NCBI RefSeq assembly: GCF_900166625.1
Contig: NZ_LT800499.1
Location: 2,066,115-2,130,114, forward strand
From: Halobacillus massiliensis
Lineage (GTDB): Bacteria > Bacillota > Bacilli > Bacillales > Halobacillaceae
Direction: 5' to 3'
Length of the DNA stretch: 64,000 bases
Below the pieces are notes generated by a model. The model saw only the letters and a program-made list of their open reading frames with translations. It was not told the origin of the DNA and searched no databases. Below are positions 8,843 to 17,749 of this stretch, piece by piece; the stretch's first letter is position 1; every line of letters starts with the position of its first letter. Position numbers and translations under genes: made by a program.

Positions 8843-10495
8843 ATGAATGAAGCTACAGGAAAAACAGGCAAAGAAAAATGGAAAGAGGATATTCTAAAAA
8901 TCACTAAGAGATTTCCGGAAAGAAAAGATAAGTTTCAGACAAGTTCTGAAATCTTAATTGACAGCTTATACAGTCCGGAGGCTCCTGATACAGGTTACGA
9001 AGAGAAGCTTGGTTATCCTGGTCAATATCCATATACGAGAGGCATCCAGCCAACGATGTACAGAAGCCGTTACTGGACGATGCGGCAATATGCCGGATTT
9101 GGTTCAGCTAAAGAAACGAATAATCGTTTCCGTTACCTGCTTAAGCAGGGCCAGACAGGCTTATCAGTTGCTTTTGACCTGCCAACACAAATTGGTTATG
9201 ATTCTGATGACCCTATGGCTGAAGGAGAGGTCGGTAAAGTAGGAGTGGCGATAGACTCTCTTGAGGACATGGAAACGCTTTTTAATCAAATTCCGCTTGA
9301 TCAAGTAAGCACATCGATGACGATTAATGCACCCGCCTCCATATTACTGGCCATGTATATTGCAGTTGGCGAAAAGCAGGGAGTGTCTCCTGAAAAGCTG
9401 ACAGGAACGATTCAGAACGATATTTTAAAAGAGTATATTGCGAGGGGTACATATATTTATCCGCCAAAACCATCTATGCGCTTAATTACTGATATCTTTG
9501 CTTACTGTCAGGAGAACCTGCCAAAATTTAATACGATTAGTATTTCCGGTTATCATATCCGTGAAGCTGGGTCAACGGCCGTTCAGGAAGTGGCATTTAC
9601 CATTGCTAACGGTATGGCTTATGTAGATGCGGCAATTGAAGCGGGTTTAGAAGTAGACCAGTTTGCTCCTCGTCTCGCTTTCTTCTTCAATGCACACAAC
9701 CAGTTCTTTGAAGAAGCAGCTAAATTTAGAGCCGCCCGAAGAATTTGGGCAAAAATAATGAAAGAACACTATCAGGCAGCAGATCCTAAGAGCTGGAAGA
9801 TGCGCTTTCATACTCAGACAGGAGGCAGCACCCTGACAGCTCAGCAGCCAGATAATAATATCGTTCGGGTAACTGTTCAGGCTTTAGCAGCCGTTATGGG
9901 AGGCACACAAAGTCTGCATACGAATTCCAGAGATGAAGCTTTAGCGCTTCCAACGGAGGATTCCGCACGTATTGCATTACGCACCCAGCAGATAATCGCC
10001 CAGGAAAGCGGTGTAGCTGATACAGTTGATCCCCTTGGTGGCTCCTATTATGTGGAAGCGCTCACAGACAAAATAGAAAAAGAAGCAGGGGAATACATCG
10101 ATCGAATCCAAAAAATGGGCGGTGCCGTTCAAGCAGTTGAAGAAGGATATATGCAGAGGGAAATCCATCAGGCAGCCTATGATGCTCAAAAGCGAATTGA
10201 ATCTAAAGAGGATATAGTAGTCGGCTTAAATGAATATAAGCTTGATGAAGAAATTAATCCCGACTTGTTAAGAGTAGACGAACAGTTGGAGCATGAACAA
10301 GTTGAAAAGACTAAACAAGTGAGAAACAGCCGTAATCAACAAAAAGTAGATGAATGTTTACGGAATTTAAAGAGAGCTTCAAACAGCCGTGAAAACGTCA
10401 TGCCACATATTGTGGAAGCCGTAAAAGCATATGCAACTGTTGGTGAAATAGCTAATGTTTTCAGAAATGAGTTTGGAGAATATACGGGGATGTAG
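8843..10495 (+). CDS. Methylmalonyl-CoA mutase-type acyl-CoA mutase, large subunit
   Basis: Catalytic TIM-barrel subunit of an adenosylcobalamin-dependent mutase. Clear family motifs include [15 protein letters not shown] (about 76-90), [30 protein letters not shown] and HTNSRDEAL. At 550 residues it lacks the B12-binding domain, which is supplied by the next gene. Association with an epimerase and a carboxyltransferase suggests methylmalonyl-CoA to succinyl-CoA conversion, but this large-subunit clade also contains isobutyryl-CoA mutases, so the substrate needs testing. ATG behind AAGGGGG. B. subtilis lacks this gene at the corresponding place. Confidence 0.85.
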   Translation: MNEATGKTGKEKWKEDILKITKRFPERKDKFQTSSEILIDSLYSPEAPDTGYEEKLGYPGQYPYTRGIQPTMYRSRYWTMRQYAGFGSAKETNNRFRYLLKQGQTGLSVAFDLPTQIGYDSDDPMAEGEVGKVGVAIDSLEDMETLFNQIPLDQVSTSMTINAPASILLAMYIAVGEKQGVSPEKLTGTIQNDILKEYIARGTYIYPPKPSMRLITDIFAYCQENLPKFNTISISGYHIREAGSTAVQEVAFTIANGMAYVDAAIEAGLEVDQFAPRLAFFFNAHNQFFEEAAKFRAARRIWAKIMKEHYQAADPKSWKMRFHTQTGGSTLTAQQPDNNIVRVTVQALAAVMGGTQSLHTNSRDEALALPTEDSARIALRTQQIIAQESGVADTVDPLGGSYYVEALTDKIEKEAGEYIDRIQKMGGAVQAVEEGYMQREIHQAAYDAQKRIESKEDIVVGLNEYKLDEEINPDLLRVDEQLEHEQVEKTKQVRNSRNQQKVDECLRNLKRASNSRENVMPHIVEAVKAYATVGEIANVFRNEFGEYTGM

Positions 10496-10510
10496 GAAGG
10501 TGACTAGGGA

Positions 10511-11326
10511 ATGAAGCAACCAATACGGGTACTTATAGCAAAACCAGGACTGGATGGACATGATCGCGGCGCCCTTATTATCGCTCAGGCTTTGCGTGAT
10601 AATGGAATGGAAGTTATTTATACGGGGCTGAGACAATCTCCTGTTCAAATCGCGAGGGCGGCTGTTCAGGAAGACGTCGATGTCGTTGGGCTGTCATCAC
10701 TTTCAGGAGCCCATAAGTCTCTCTTTCCTAAAGTGGTGGACGCCCTTTCTAAAGAAAATGCATCAGATATTCCTGTCATTGGGGGAGGAGTAATTCCGGC
10801 AGAGGATATTCCCTTCCTGGAGGAGAGCGGGGTCCAGAAAGTCTTTACGAGCGGGACACCGACGGATGCGATTGCTGTTTATATCAAACAATTAATTCAT
10901 AAGGAAACACCAGTGCCACCCAAAAAAATCTCTCATATTGGGATAGCGGTAAAACAAATTGAAACCGCATTGCCTTTTTATCAGCATACGCTCGGCCTGC
11001 AGCTTGAAGCGGTAGAAGAAGTTTCATCTGAGCAGGTAAGGGTTGCCTTTTTAAAAATTGGAGAAAGCAGGTTCGAGCTTCTCGAGCCGACGAGTGAAGA
11101 ATCGCCGATACAAAGATTTATTGATAAAAGAGGAGAAGGAATTCATCACATCGCGCTAGAAGTGGATGATATTACTCTAAGGCTTAATCAATATGAAGAA
11201 GAAGGGGTTCCTCTCATTCATAAGGAACCTAAAAAAGGAGCACACGACAGCCAGGTGGCCTTTCTGCACCCCTCAGCTGCAGGAGGCGTTTTGTTTGAAC
11301 TGTGTCAGCCAAAGCAGGAGGATTAG
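10511..11326 (+). CDS. Fusion of mutase B12-binding subunit and methylmalonyl-CoA epimerase
   Basis: Two domains in 271 residues. Residues about 4-132 are the cobalamin-binding domain, with the base-off ligand motif DGHDRG (Asp15-His17-Gly20), the GLSSLSG segment and the VIGGG loop. After a short Pro-rich linker (TPVPPKK) comes a glyoxalase-fold epimerase (about 140-267), with SHIGIAV, HHIALEV and a terminal FELCQP glutamate as metal ligands. In other genomes these are usually separate genes. It starts 15 bases after the mutase large subunit and ends 4 bases before the carboxyltransferase gene. The reading frame is continuous and both halves look intact. Confidence 0.88.
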   Translation: MKQPIRVLIAKPGLDGHDRGALIIAQALRDNGMEVIYTGLRQSPVQIARAAVQEDVDVVGLSSLSGAHKSLFPKVVDALSKENASDIPVIGGGVIPAEDIPFLEESGVQKVFTSGTPTDAIAVYIKQLIHKETPVPPKKISHIGIAVKQIETALPFYQHTLGLQLEAVEEVSSEQVRVAFLKIGESRFELLEPTSEESPIQRFIDKRGEGIHHIALEVDDITLRLNQYEEEGVPLIHKEPKKGAHDSQVAFLHPSAAGGVLFELCQPKQED

Positions 11327-11330
11327 TTGA

Positions 11331-12878
11331 ATGGATATTTATGATAAAATCAGCGAGTTATATGACAAAAGAAGACAGATCCAGCTCGGAGGTGGCGATG
11401 ATCGGATTGACAAGCAGCATGAAAAAGGAAAGTGGACAGCCCGGGAACGGATTGAATATTTACTTGATGAAGAAACATTTATTGAATTAAATCCGTTTAT
11501 CGAACACCGTCATGATGACTTCGGCATGAATGGCAAGCAGGCCCCAGGGGAAGGAGTGGTCACAGGGTTCGGTAAAATAAACGGGCGTCCTGTTTATTTA
11601 TTTGCTCAGGACTTTACGGTTTTTGGCGGAGCGCTTGGTGAAATGCATGCGAAAAAAATCGCCGCGGTTATGGACTTAGCTGTAAAAAATGGCACCCCAT
11701 TTATTGGTTTAAATGATTCAGGTGGAGCTAGAATCCAGGAAGGGGTTTCTTCTTTAGACGGTTATGGACAAGTCTTCTATCGTAATTCGATTTATTCTGG
11801 AGTCATTCCGCAGATAAGCGTTATAATGGGTCCCTGTGCGGGTGGAGCCGTATACTCTCCAGCTATTACAGACTTCGTAATTATGGTAGAAAAGACATCT
11901 CAAATGTTTATTACGGGACCTAAAGTTATCGAAACAGTAACCGGAGAAAAAATAAGCTCTGAAGATTTAGGCGGCGCACACATTCATAACACGTTAAGCG
12001 GGAATGCCCATATTAAAGCTGAAGATGAAGCTGCTGCTCTTGATGCTGTAAGAAACTTAGTGGGTTATCTTCCGTCAAACAGCAAAGAAAAACCTCCGCT
12101 TGCGGAAGTTCAAGAGGGCGAGGATTTGCGGCCTAATCTCGCAGATAAAGTTCCGTTTGATTCGATCCGCCCTTATGATGTCAGAAAAGTGATTGAAGAA
12201 GTAGCGGATGATCATTCATTTTTTGAAATTCATAAAGATTTCGCTAAAAATATCGTCGTCGGGTTTGCCAGGTTAAAAGGGCAGACAGTTGGGCTTGTAG
12301 CGAATCAGCCGAAATATATGGCTGGCGGCCTCGATATTAATTCAAGTGATAAAGCGGCCAGATTTATTAGATTCTGTGATTCCTTTAACATTCCGTTGAT
12401 TACTTTTGAAGATGTCACCGGTTTTTTCCCTGGCATAAAACAGGAGCACGGAGGAATTATCCGGCATGGCGCTAAGATTTTATACGCTTATTCAGAAGCT
12501 ACAGTACCAAAGCTGACCGTCATTACTCGTAAAGCTTACGGTGGAGCTTACGTAGCTTTAAATAGTAAATCTATCGGAGCAGACCTTGTGTTTGCATGGC
12601 CGAATGCAGAAATTGCGGTTATGGGTCCTGAAGGTGCAGCAAATATTATTTTTGCTAAGGAAATTGCCGAGAGCGATAAACCTGAAGAGACAAGACATGA
12701 GAAGATCAATGAATACAGAGAAAGATTCGCCAATCCTTATGTAGCCGCAGGACTTGGAATGGTCGATGACGTGATCGATCCGCGGGAAACAAGAGTGAAG
12801 CTTATCCAGGCCCTTGATATGCTCAAGGACAAACATGAAGAGCGTCCATATAAAAAACACGGAAATATTCCACTCTAA
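11331..12878 (+). CDS. yqjD: Acyl-CoA carboxylase carboxyltransferase (beta) subunit, YqjD/PccB family
   Basis: Biotin-dependent carboxyltransferase, most likely acting on propionyl-CoA to give methylmalonyl-CoA. The 515 residues comprise two crotonase-like halves, with the oxyanion glycines in GPCAGGAVYSPA and AYGGAYVALNSK. The start at ATG 11331 follows AGGAGG. It is the third gene of the mutase operon, matching the yqjC-yqjD neighbourhood of B. subtilis. The biotin carboxylase/biotin carrier partner is not in this window and must be elsewhere. Confidence 0.88.
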   Translation: MDIYDKISELYDKRRQIQLGGGDDRIDKQHEKGKWTARERIEYLLDEETFIELNPFIEHRHDDFGMNGKQAPGEGVVTGFGKINGRPVYLFAQDFTVFGGALGEMHAKKIAAVMDLAVKNGTPFIGLNDSGGARIQEGVSSLDGYGQVFYRNSIYSGVIPQISVIMGPCAGGAVYSPAITDFVIMVEKTSQMFITGPKVIETVTGEKISSEDLGGAHIHNTLSGNAHIKAEDEAAALDAVRNLVGYLPSNSKEKPPLAEVQEGEDLRPNLADKVPFDSIRPYDVRKVIEEVADDHSFFEIHKDFAKNIVVGFARLKGQTVGLVANQPKYMAGGLDINSSDKAARFIRFCDSFNIPLITFEDVTGFFPGIKQEHGGIIRHGAKILYAYSEATVPKLTVITRKAYGGAYVALNSKSIGADLVFAWPNAEIAVMGPEGAANIIFAKEIAESDKPEETRHEKINEYRERFANPYVAAGLGMVDDVIDPRETRVKLIQALDMLKDKHEERPYKKHGNIPL

Positions 12879-12944
12879 TTGACAGGTCACAAACATTTAA
12901 GCTAACGTACTTAATGGAGTGATATTGAAAGGGGCCTTACTTTA

Positions 12945-14072
12945 ATGGTGGAAATTAATAAAAAAAGAGTCTTAGAAGAATTTTTAGAGCTCGTACAAAT
13001 TGATTCAGAGACAAAAGATGAAGGTAACATAGCGAAAGTATTAACGAAAAAGTTTGAAGACCTGGGTTTAGAAGTGCTCGAGGACGACGCTGAATCTGTC
13101 ACAGAACATGGGGCAGGGAACTTGATTTGCAGTCTTAAAGGCAGTAAAGAAGGTGTAGACACCATCTATTTTACTTCCCATATGGATACAGTAGTACCGG
13201 GAAAAGGTGTAAAGCCTTCTGTGAAAGACGGGTATGTTGTAACTGATGGTACTACAATCCTCGGTGCGGATGATAAAGCAGGGATTGCTGCAATTCTTGA
13301 AGCCATTCGTACGCTAAAAGAGCAGAAAATTGAACATGGCGACCTGCAGTTCGTGATTACCGTGGGAGAAGAAAGTGGTCTTGTGGGTGCAAAAGCACTT
13401 GATCGTAAAAACTTAACAGCCAAGTACGGTTATGCCATCGACAGTGATGGGAAAGTTGGTAATATTATCGTTGCTGCACCGACACAGGCGAAGATTAAAG
13501 CGATTGTTAAAGGTAAAACAGCCCATGCAGGAGTTGCGCCTGAAAAAGGAATCTCCGCTATTACTCTTGCCTCAAAAGCCATTGCAAAAATGCCTTTAGG
13601 CCGTATTGATAAGGAAACTACAGCTAATATCGGGAGATTTGAAGGCGGACAGCAGACAAATATCGTTTGTGACCAAGTGGAAATTATTGCCGAAGCACGC
13701 TCTCTCGTAACAGAAAAAATGGAAGCACAAGTAGAAAAAATGAAAGAAGCCTTTACGGAAACTGCTGAAGAAATGGGTGGAGAAGTAGAGCTGGACATTC
13801 AAGTCATGTATCCCGGATTTAAGCATCAGGCTGGGGACCAGGTTGTTGAAGTAGCAAGAAACGCGGCTGGAAAAATCGGAAGAGACAGTGAACTTCTGAC
13901 AAGCGGCGGAGGAAGCGATGCGAATATTATTGCTGGATTTGGTATCCCGACCGTTAACCTGGCCGTTGGATATGAAGAAATTCACACGACCAATGAAAGA
14001 ATGCCCATTGAAGAGTTGGAAAAAGCGGCTGAGCTTGTAACTTCGATCATTGAGGAAGCAGCAAATCAGTAA
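12945..14072 (+). CDS. yqjE: PepT-like M20 metallopeptidase (YqjE family)
   Basis: Putative tripeptidase with a di-zinc M20 active site: HMDTVVPG (His79, Asp81), GADDKAG (bridging Asp109), EE at 142-143 (catalytic Glu and ligand) and Asp in YAIDSDG. Its 375 residues fit YqjE. ATG at 12945 behind AAAGGGG. It follows the carboxyltransferase gene by 66 bases as in B. subtilis, possibly cotranscribed, and is followed by a strong terminator. Cytoplasmic peptide turnover is the likely role; substrate specificity is not visible. Confidence 0.85.
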   Translation: MVEINKKRVLEEFLELVQIDSETKDEGNIAKVLTKKFEDLGLEVLEDDAESVTEHGAGNLICSLKGSKEGVDTIYFTSHMDTVVPGKGVKPSVKDGYVVTDGTTILGADDKAGIAAILEAIRTLKEQKIEHGDLQFVITVGEESGLVGAKALDRKNLTAKYGYAIDSDGKVGNIIVAAPTQAKIKAIVKGKTAHAGVAPEKGISAITLASKAIAKMPLGRIDKETTANIGRFEGGQQTNIVCDQVEIIAEARSLVTEKMEAQVEKMKEAFTETAEEMGGEVELDIQVMYPGFKHQAGDQVVEVARNAAGKIGRDSELLTSGGGSDANIIAGFGIPTVNLAVGYEEIHTTNERMPIEELEKAAELVTSIIEEAANQ

Positions 14073-14090
14073 AATCAAAAGAATTTCGCA

Positions 14091-14129
14091 CCCCTCGGAA
14101 AAGGTTTATCCTCCGAGGGGTTATTTTTT
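14091..14129 (+). terminator. Terminator after the PepT-like gene
   Basis: CCCCTCGGA (14091-14099) with TCCGAGGGG (14112-14120), then TTATTTTTT. Confidence 0.9.
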
Positions 14130-14172
14130 CCCTGCTAGCCACATGCCTTTATGAACTGAAATATATATATGG

Positions 14173-14194
14173 TATAATTTAAGAACGAACGTTC
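14173..14194 (+). promoter_or_regulatory. LexA (SOS) box at the polymerase IV promoter
   Basis: TATAAT (14173-14178) is followed by GAACGAACGTTC (14183-14194), which fits the Bacillus SOS box core GAAC-N4-GTTC. The operator lies at about +1 to +16, 20 bases before the dinB start, where LexA would block transcription. No convincing -35 is seen. Confidence 0.75.
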
Positions 14195-14213
14195 GAAAAA
14201 AGGAAGGATTGCC

Positions 14214-15458
14214 ATGACAAAGTGGTACCCGAAGAATGGACGGGTTATCTTTCACGTCGATATGAATAGTTTCTACGCTTCTGTTGAAATGGCGTACGAT
14301 CCCTCTCTCAAAGGAAAACCGCTGGCCATTGCAGGTAATCCCGAGGAGCGGAGGGGGATAGTGGTTACGAGCAGCTATGAGGCGAGAAAATATGGTGTAA
14401 AAACCACAATGCCTGTTGGGGAAGCAAGGCGTCTTTGTCCGAGCTTAATTGTACGAAGGCCTAATTTTGAAAGATATAGAGCCGCCTCAAAGGAAATGTT
14501 TAAAATTTTATCCGAAGTGACAGAGATCATACAGCCGGTTTCCATTGATGAAGGCTATATGGATATAACAGACTGTCATGAAAAGGGATCGCCGCCTGAA
14601 CTCGCCCAATATATACAGAACCGCATACATGATGAACTTGACCTTCCATGCAGCATTGGAATAGCTCCAAATAAATTCCTTGCTAAAATGGCATCAGATA
14701 TGAAAAAACCAATGGGCATAACGATTTTAAGAAAAAGGGACCTCCGAGAAAAACTATGGGTGCTTCCAATTGAAGAAATGTATGGAGTTGGGGAAAAAAC
14801 AGCAGAAAAGCTAAGAAAAATTAAAATAAACACTATTGGCAGTCTGGCTGAACATCCGGTGTTTGAACTAAAGCAGCTGCTCGGAATAAATGGAGAGCGC
14901 CTTAGAAACCGGGCAAATGGTATCGACAACCGGCCGGTAGACCCTGAAGCGGTCCACGAGTTTAAAAGTATTGGCACTTCCACAACCCTGGCAGAGGACA
15001 CAAGTGATGACAACGAAATTCGCCAGGTGTTTAACAGGCTTTGTGCAAAAGTAGAAGCCCGGATGAAAAATAAGAAAGTTTTTGCAAGAAATGTGCAGAT
15101 TACGATTCGTTACTATGACCGCCAGACAATAACTAGAAGCCGTCAGCTTACAGATTACATTAATACAAGAGAAAATCTTTTCCGAATGGCTCTTCAGCTA
15201 TTTGATGAACATTGGAACCAGTCACCAGTACGATTGCTTGGAATTACTGCTCAGGATCTCGCCGAACAGACAGAAATCAGTCAGCAGCTTAACCTTTTCA
15301 GTTACGAAGAACATGCCAGGAAAGAGAAATTGTATAAGGCAGTTGATGACCTGAGTGAGAAGTTTGGGCCAGAAACGTTTAAAAAGCTGGCTGACAAAGC
15401 AGATACCAATATAACTACCAGCTTTCAAAAGGATTTTCTAGACGATTACAGAAAATAA
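14214..15458 (+). CDS. dinB: DNA polymerase IV, Y family (YqjH/PolYB-type)
   Basis: Translesion polymerase. Catalytic carboxylates are in HVDMNSFYASVE (Asp16) and SIDEGY (Asp112, Glu113). Helix-hairpin-helix thumb GVGEKTAEKL follows, then the little-finger domain. A sliding-clamp binding peptide QLNLF lies at residues 358-362. The 414-residue length is typical, and the ATG follows AAGGAAGG. It occupies the yqjH position downstream of yqjE. A LexA box directly upstream indicates SOS induction. Confidence 0.93.
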   Translation: MTKWYPKNGRVIFHVDMNSFYASVEMAYDPSLKGKPLAIAGNPEERRGIVVTSSYEARKYGVKTTMPVGEARRLCPSLIVRRPNFERYRAASKEMFKILSEVTEIIQPVSIDEGYMDITDCHEKGSPPELAQYIQNRIHDELDLPCSIGIAPNKFLAKMASDMKKPMGITILRKRDLREKLWVLPIEEMYGVGEKTAEKLRKIKINTIGSLAEHPVFELKQLLGINGERLRNRANGIDNRPVDPEAVHEFKSIGTSTTLAEDTSDDNEIRQVFNRLCAKVEARMKNKKVFARNVQITIRYYDRQTITRSRQLTDYINTRENLFRMALQLFDEHWNQSPVRLLGITAQDLAEQTEISQQLNLFSYEEHARKEKLYKAVDDLSEKFGPETFKKLADKADTNITTSFQKDFLDDYRK

Positions 15459-15539
15459 TAAGATAAGGGCTGTATTCTCATCCTCTTTGACTATGATAAA
15501 AAGAGAGGAGGCGGCCCCATGAAAACTATGATCCTAATT

Positions 15540-15581
15540 AAAAAGGCGCGAAATCATGAGATTCTGATTTCGCGCCTTTTT
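15540..15581. terminator. Bidirectional terminator between dinB and isp
   Basis: A perfect 17-base inverted repeat (AAAAAGGCGCGAAATCA at 15540-15556 and its complement at 15565-15581), with A and T tracts on both sides, serves the convergent genes. Confidence 0.92.
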
Positions 15582-15615
15582 CATATGGAGAGAGTTATTA
15601 TTCCAGCCTTTAATT

Positions 15616-16626
15616 TTAGCTGCGTTTAACGGCAGCGCGGACTTTATGGGCCGGTTTGTAAGTCTGATTAAACGATTCAAACAATTTTTCAAACTGCCTT
15701 AGGATATCTAATGCGAGTAAACCGTTTCCTTCTGCTGATTTAGGATAGCCAATCGGAACAGTACGCTTTACAAGCTGTGCAAACAATTCAGCTTCGGTGA
15801 ATTTTCGTTTAAACTGTTTTTCTGAGATATTGGCCACTAAAGCTAAAGCTCCGGATATGTGTGGGGTAGCCATCGAAGTACCAGATAACTTTGCATATTT
15901 ACTATCTAAATAGGTCGATAAAATATTTACTCCTGGAGCGACAATATCGATTTCATTATTAGTATTGCTGAAAGGAGCGATCTCTTTATCGAAATTAATG
16001 GCGCCAACCTGTATAACTTCATTATAAGCACCTGGATATGCTAATTCATCTGTGTCATGACGACCATCACCCTCATTCCCTGCTGCGCAGACAACGGAAA
16101 TATTCTCATCAGTCGCCCTCTTTATAGCTTCATACAACTCTGGTATATCAGACGGTCCACCTAGAGACATGGAAATAGCCCGTACCTTTTCACCATTTTC
16201 GCCCTGCCAGTCAATCGCATAGTGAATTCCATCAATAATCCATTGATATTCTCCGCTGCCTTCTTCGCTCAATACTTTTATAATCAACAAGTCTGCAGAA
16301 GGAGCGACACCATAAACCCCGTTATCCTGCATAGGCGAAGCGGCGATTGTACCCGCTACATGCGTCCCGTGACCGTTATTATCTTCGTAATTGTTTGCAT
16401 CTCCGTTATGATCATCTGTAAAATTTCTGCCGCCAATAATTCTCTCTTTTAGATCAGGGTGATCTGTCTGACACCCTGTATCAATAATCGCTATAACATT
16501 TCCTTTCCCTTGTTCTGCCTCTTTCCATACATCGGGAGCCTGAATTAAGTGGACACCTTCTGGAACTTCTGTAGTCGTTTCAAAGATTTCATCAATCTCA
16601 TAAGGAATTAGTCTGATCTTACTCAT
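15616..16626 (-). CDS. isp: Intracellular subtilisin-type serine protease (ISP)
   Basis: Cytoplasmic calcium-dependent subtilase. The catalytic triad is visible as DTG (Asp49), HGTH (His86) and GTSMATPH (Ser251), with the oxyanion Asn184 in AAGNEG. There is no signal peptide. The N-terminus carries the LIPYE motif (6-10), the short inhibitory propeptide typical of intracellular subtilisins. Its 336 residues are usual. ATG behind AAGGAGG. Its role is intracellular protein turnover, often in stationary phase or sporulation. It is divergent from the tnrA operon. Confidence 0.93.
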   Translation of the reverse strand: MSKIRLIPYEIDEIFETTTEVPEGVHLIQAPDVWKEAEQGKGNVIAIIDTGCQTDHPDLKERIIGGRNFTDDHNGDANNYEDNNGHGTHVAGTIAASPMQDNGVYGVAPSADLLIIKVLSEEGSGEYQWIIDGIHYAIDWQGENGEKVRAISMSLGGPSDIPELYEAIKRATDENISVVCAAGNEGDGRHDTDELAYPGAYNEVIQVGAINFDKEIAPFSNTNNEIDIVAPGVNILSTYLDSKYAKLSGTSMATPHISGALALVANISEKQFKRKFTEAELFAQLVKRTVPIGYPKSAEGNGLLALDILRQFEKLFESFNQTYKPAHKVRAAVKRS

Positions 16627-16828
16627 TCATCTGCCTCCTTTTTAATTATCCCCATTGGACATAAATGGATGAAATGGGAGAACCCCGTAATTCTATTATA
16701 ATTTAAGGAAAAGGCGAACACATGGTCTGAAAGAATGAATTTTCAAAAAAACATAAAAAAAGAGAAAACTTTTATGTGCGAGGATTGTAATGATTCTTTA
16801 CATCCTTGTTAGGAATAATGAATGTTTG
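16627..16828. other. Divergent isp/tnrA intergenic segment
   Basis: No gene is seen. An AT-rich inverted repeat, ACATAAAA (16751-16758) with TTTTATGT (16770-16777), lies about 125-150 bases upstream of isp. It could be a transition-state regulator target or simply sequence bias. The tnrA-side control elements follow at 16829. Confidence 0.4.
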
Positions 16829-16845
16829 TGTTAGGTTTTCTGACA
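16829..16845 (+). promoter_or_regulatory. TnrA/GlnR operator
   Basis: TGTTAGGTTTTCTGACA is a full match to TGTNA-N7-TNACA. Its centre (16837) lies about 50 bases upstream of the transcription start predicted from the adjacent promoter, the distance at which TnrA activates in B. subtilis. Confidence 0.88.
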
Positions 16846-16851
16846 TATGCG

Positions 16852-16880
16852 CTGACATTGTTAAAAAAATCCTTTATGAT
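16852..16880 (+). promoter_or_regulatory. Sigma-A promoter of the fbpA-like/tnrA operon
   Basis: CTGACA (16852-16857), 17-base spacer, TATGAT (16875-16880). Predicted start near 16887. Confidence 0.75.
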
Positions 16881-16950
16881 GTAATTAACCCAGATAGACG
16901 ACGTAAGGCTGCACCCCTGATAGAAATTACTGATAAAGAGGAGGTATCTT

Positions 16951-17178
16951 ATGGAAGATAATAGACAGACAAATCAGGTAGAAGAAAGCAGCTGGTTAAT
17001 GGAAATTACGGAGCCTAACAAGCTGCGGAACGCCGTATATAAAATGAAACATTACTATATTACATCATTGATTGAAGCCGGTATCTTACAGCCTTCTAAG
17101 AATCACTACACTTCTTTTACTCTCAGTCAACTTAAATACATGGCAGAAAAAATGGAGCACCGGTCACCTCATGAATAA
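16951..17178 (+). CDS. Small FbpA-like protein (Fur-regulated basic protein family)
   Basis: A 75-residue protein with a strong RBS (AAAGAGGAGG). Its central part, KLRNAVYKMKHYYITSLI followed by a short loop and FTLSQLKYMAEK, resembles the FbpA family: LRKAV...YI..LI..G......LTLSEL. FbpA proteins in B. subtilis are small basic proteins of the iron-sparing response. Here, however, no Fur box is upstream; instead the gene heads an operon with a TnrA site and tnrA 26 bases downstream. The family call is tentative, and the link to nitrogen control comes from context. Confidence 0.6.
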   Translation: MEDNRQTNQVEESSWLMEITEPNKLRNAVYKMKHYYITSLIEAGILQPSKNHYTSFTLSQLKYMAEKMEHRSPHE

Positions 17179-17204
17179 AATTCGTCAGGTAAAAGGAGTA
17201 AACT

Positions 17205-17507
17205 ATGTCTTCTTATAAAGATAAAAAAGTCATAACCATTGGAATTGTAAATGAACTGACAGGGCTTTCCGCCCGAATGATTCGTTACTATGAGACTAGA
17301 GGATTGATTTTTCCTGACCGAACACCACGTGGTACAAGAAAGTATTCGTTTACAGATGTAGAACTTTTAATGGAGATAGCAGATAAGCGTGAAGAAGGTG
17401 TACAGACATATGAAATCAAGCAAGAGCTTAGGAATAGAAAGAAAGGAGTAAGGGATCATATGATCCGAGGCCAGTTAAATGCCCAGTTTAATATGAGAAA
17501 ACATTAA
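17205..17507 (+). CDS. tnrA: TnrA, MerR-family global nitrogen regulator
   Basis: A 100-residue protein with a MerR winged HTH (about 12-80: [28 protein letters not shown]). It has the C-terminal tail [12 protein letters not shown] that in TnrA binds feedback-inhibited glutamine synthetase. The N-terminal [13 protein letters not shown] matches TnrA rather than GlnR as I recall it. The tail lacks the long C-terminus of GlnR. It is second in a two-gene operon behind a perfect TnrA box, so positive autoregulation is predicted. It is followed by a terminator. Confidence 0.9.
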   Translation: MSSYKDKKVITIGIVNELTGLSARMIRYYETRGLIFPDRTPRGTRKYSFTDVELLMEIADKREEGVQTYEIKQELRNRKKGVRDHMIRGQLNAQFNMRKH

Positions 17508-17508
17508 T

Positions 17509-17548
17509 AAAAGTACAATTCCTTTTAAGGAGTTGTGCTTTTGTTTTT
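17509..17548 (+). terminator. Terminator after tnrA
   Basis: AAAGTACAATTCC and GGAGTTGTGCTTT pair with two G-T wobbles, followed by TGTTTTT. Confidence 0.8.
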
Positions 17549-17598
17549 AACCTGAGAGGGCGTTTTACTTAGCAAAGGTAATTTAAACGTTTATTTAT

Positions 17599-17613
17599 TG
17601 TGTCTCTGACACA
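17599..17613. promoter_or_regulatory. Perfect palindrome upstream of putB, candidate operator
   Basis: TGTGTC-TCT-GACACA, a 6-base perfect inverted repeat, lies about 34 bases upstream of the putB -35 element. This is a plausible activator position for the PucR/PutR-type regulator encoded at 21173. No match to a named operator is claimed. Confidence 0.45.
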
Positions 17614-17646
17614 AAATTCAGGTCTAAAGATTGGTACGCCGACACG

Positions 17647-17676
17647 TTGCAGATAATCGACATTAATCGTTATAAT
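17647..17676 (+). promoter_or_regulatory. Promoter of putBC
   Basis: TTGCAG (17647-17652), an 18-base spacer and TATAAT (17671-17676), 73 bases before the putB start. Confidence 0.6.
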
Positions 17677-17749
17677 TTTCTTAAGATTAAATAATCTACT
17701 TTCATAAAAAAGCCCTCATTGGTAATTGATTAGAAAGGGTGTGATGATC

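Noticed and set aside
15519-15629. 36-codon ORF with a strong RBS (AGAGGAGGCGG) between dinB and isp
   Set aside because: It runs straight through the perfect bidirectional terminator and into the end of isp, and its peptide is largely encoded by the hairpin. The RBS-like sequence is noted, but translation of a useful product is unlikely.
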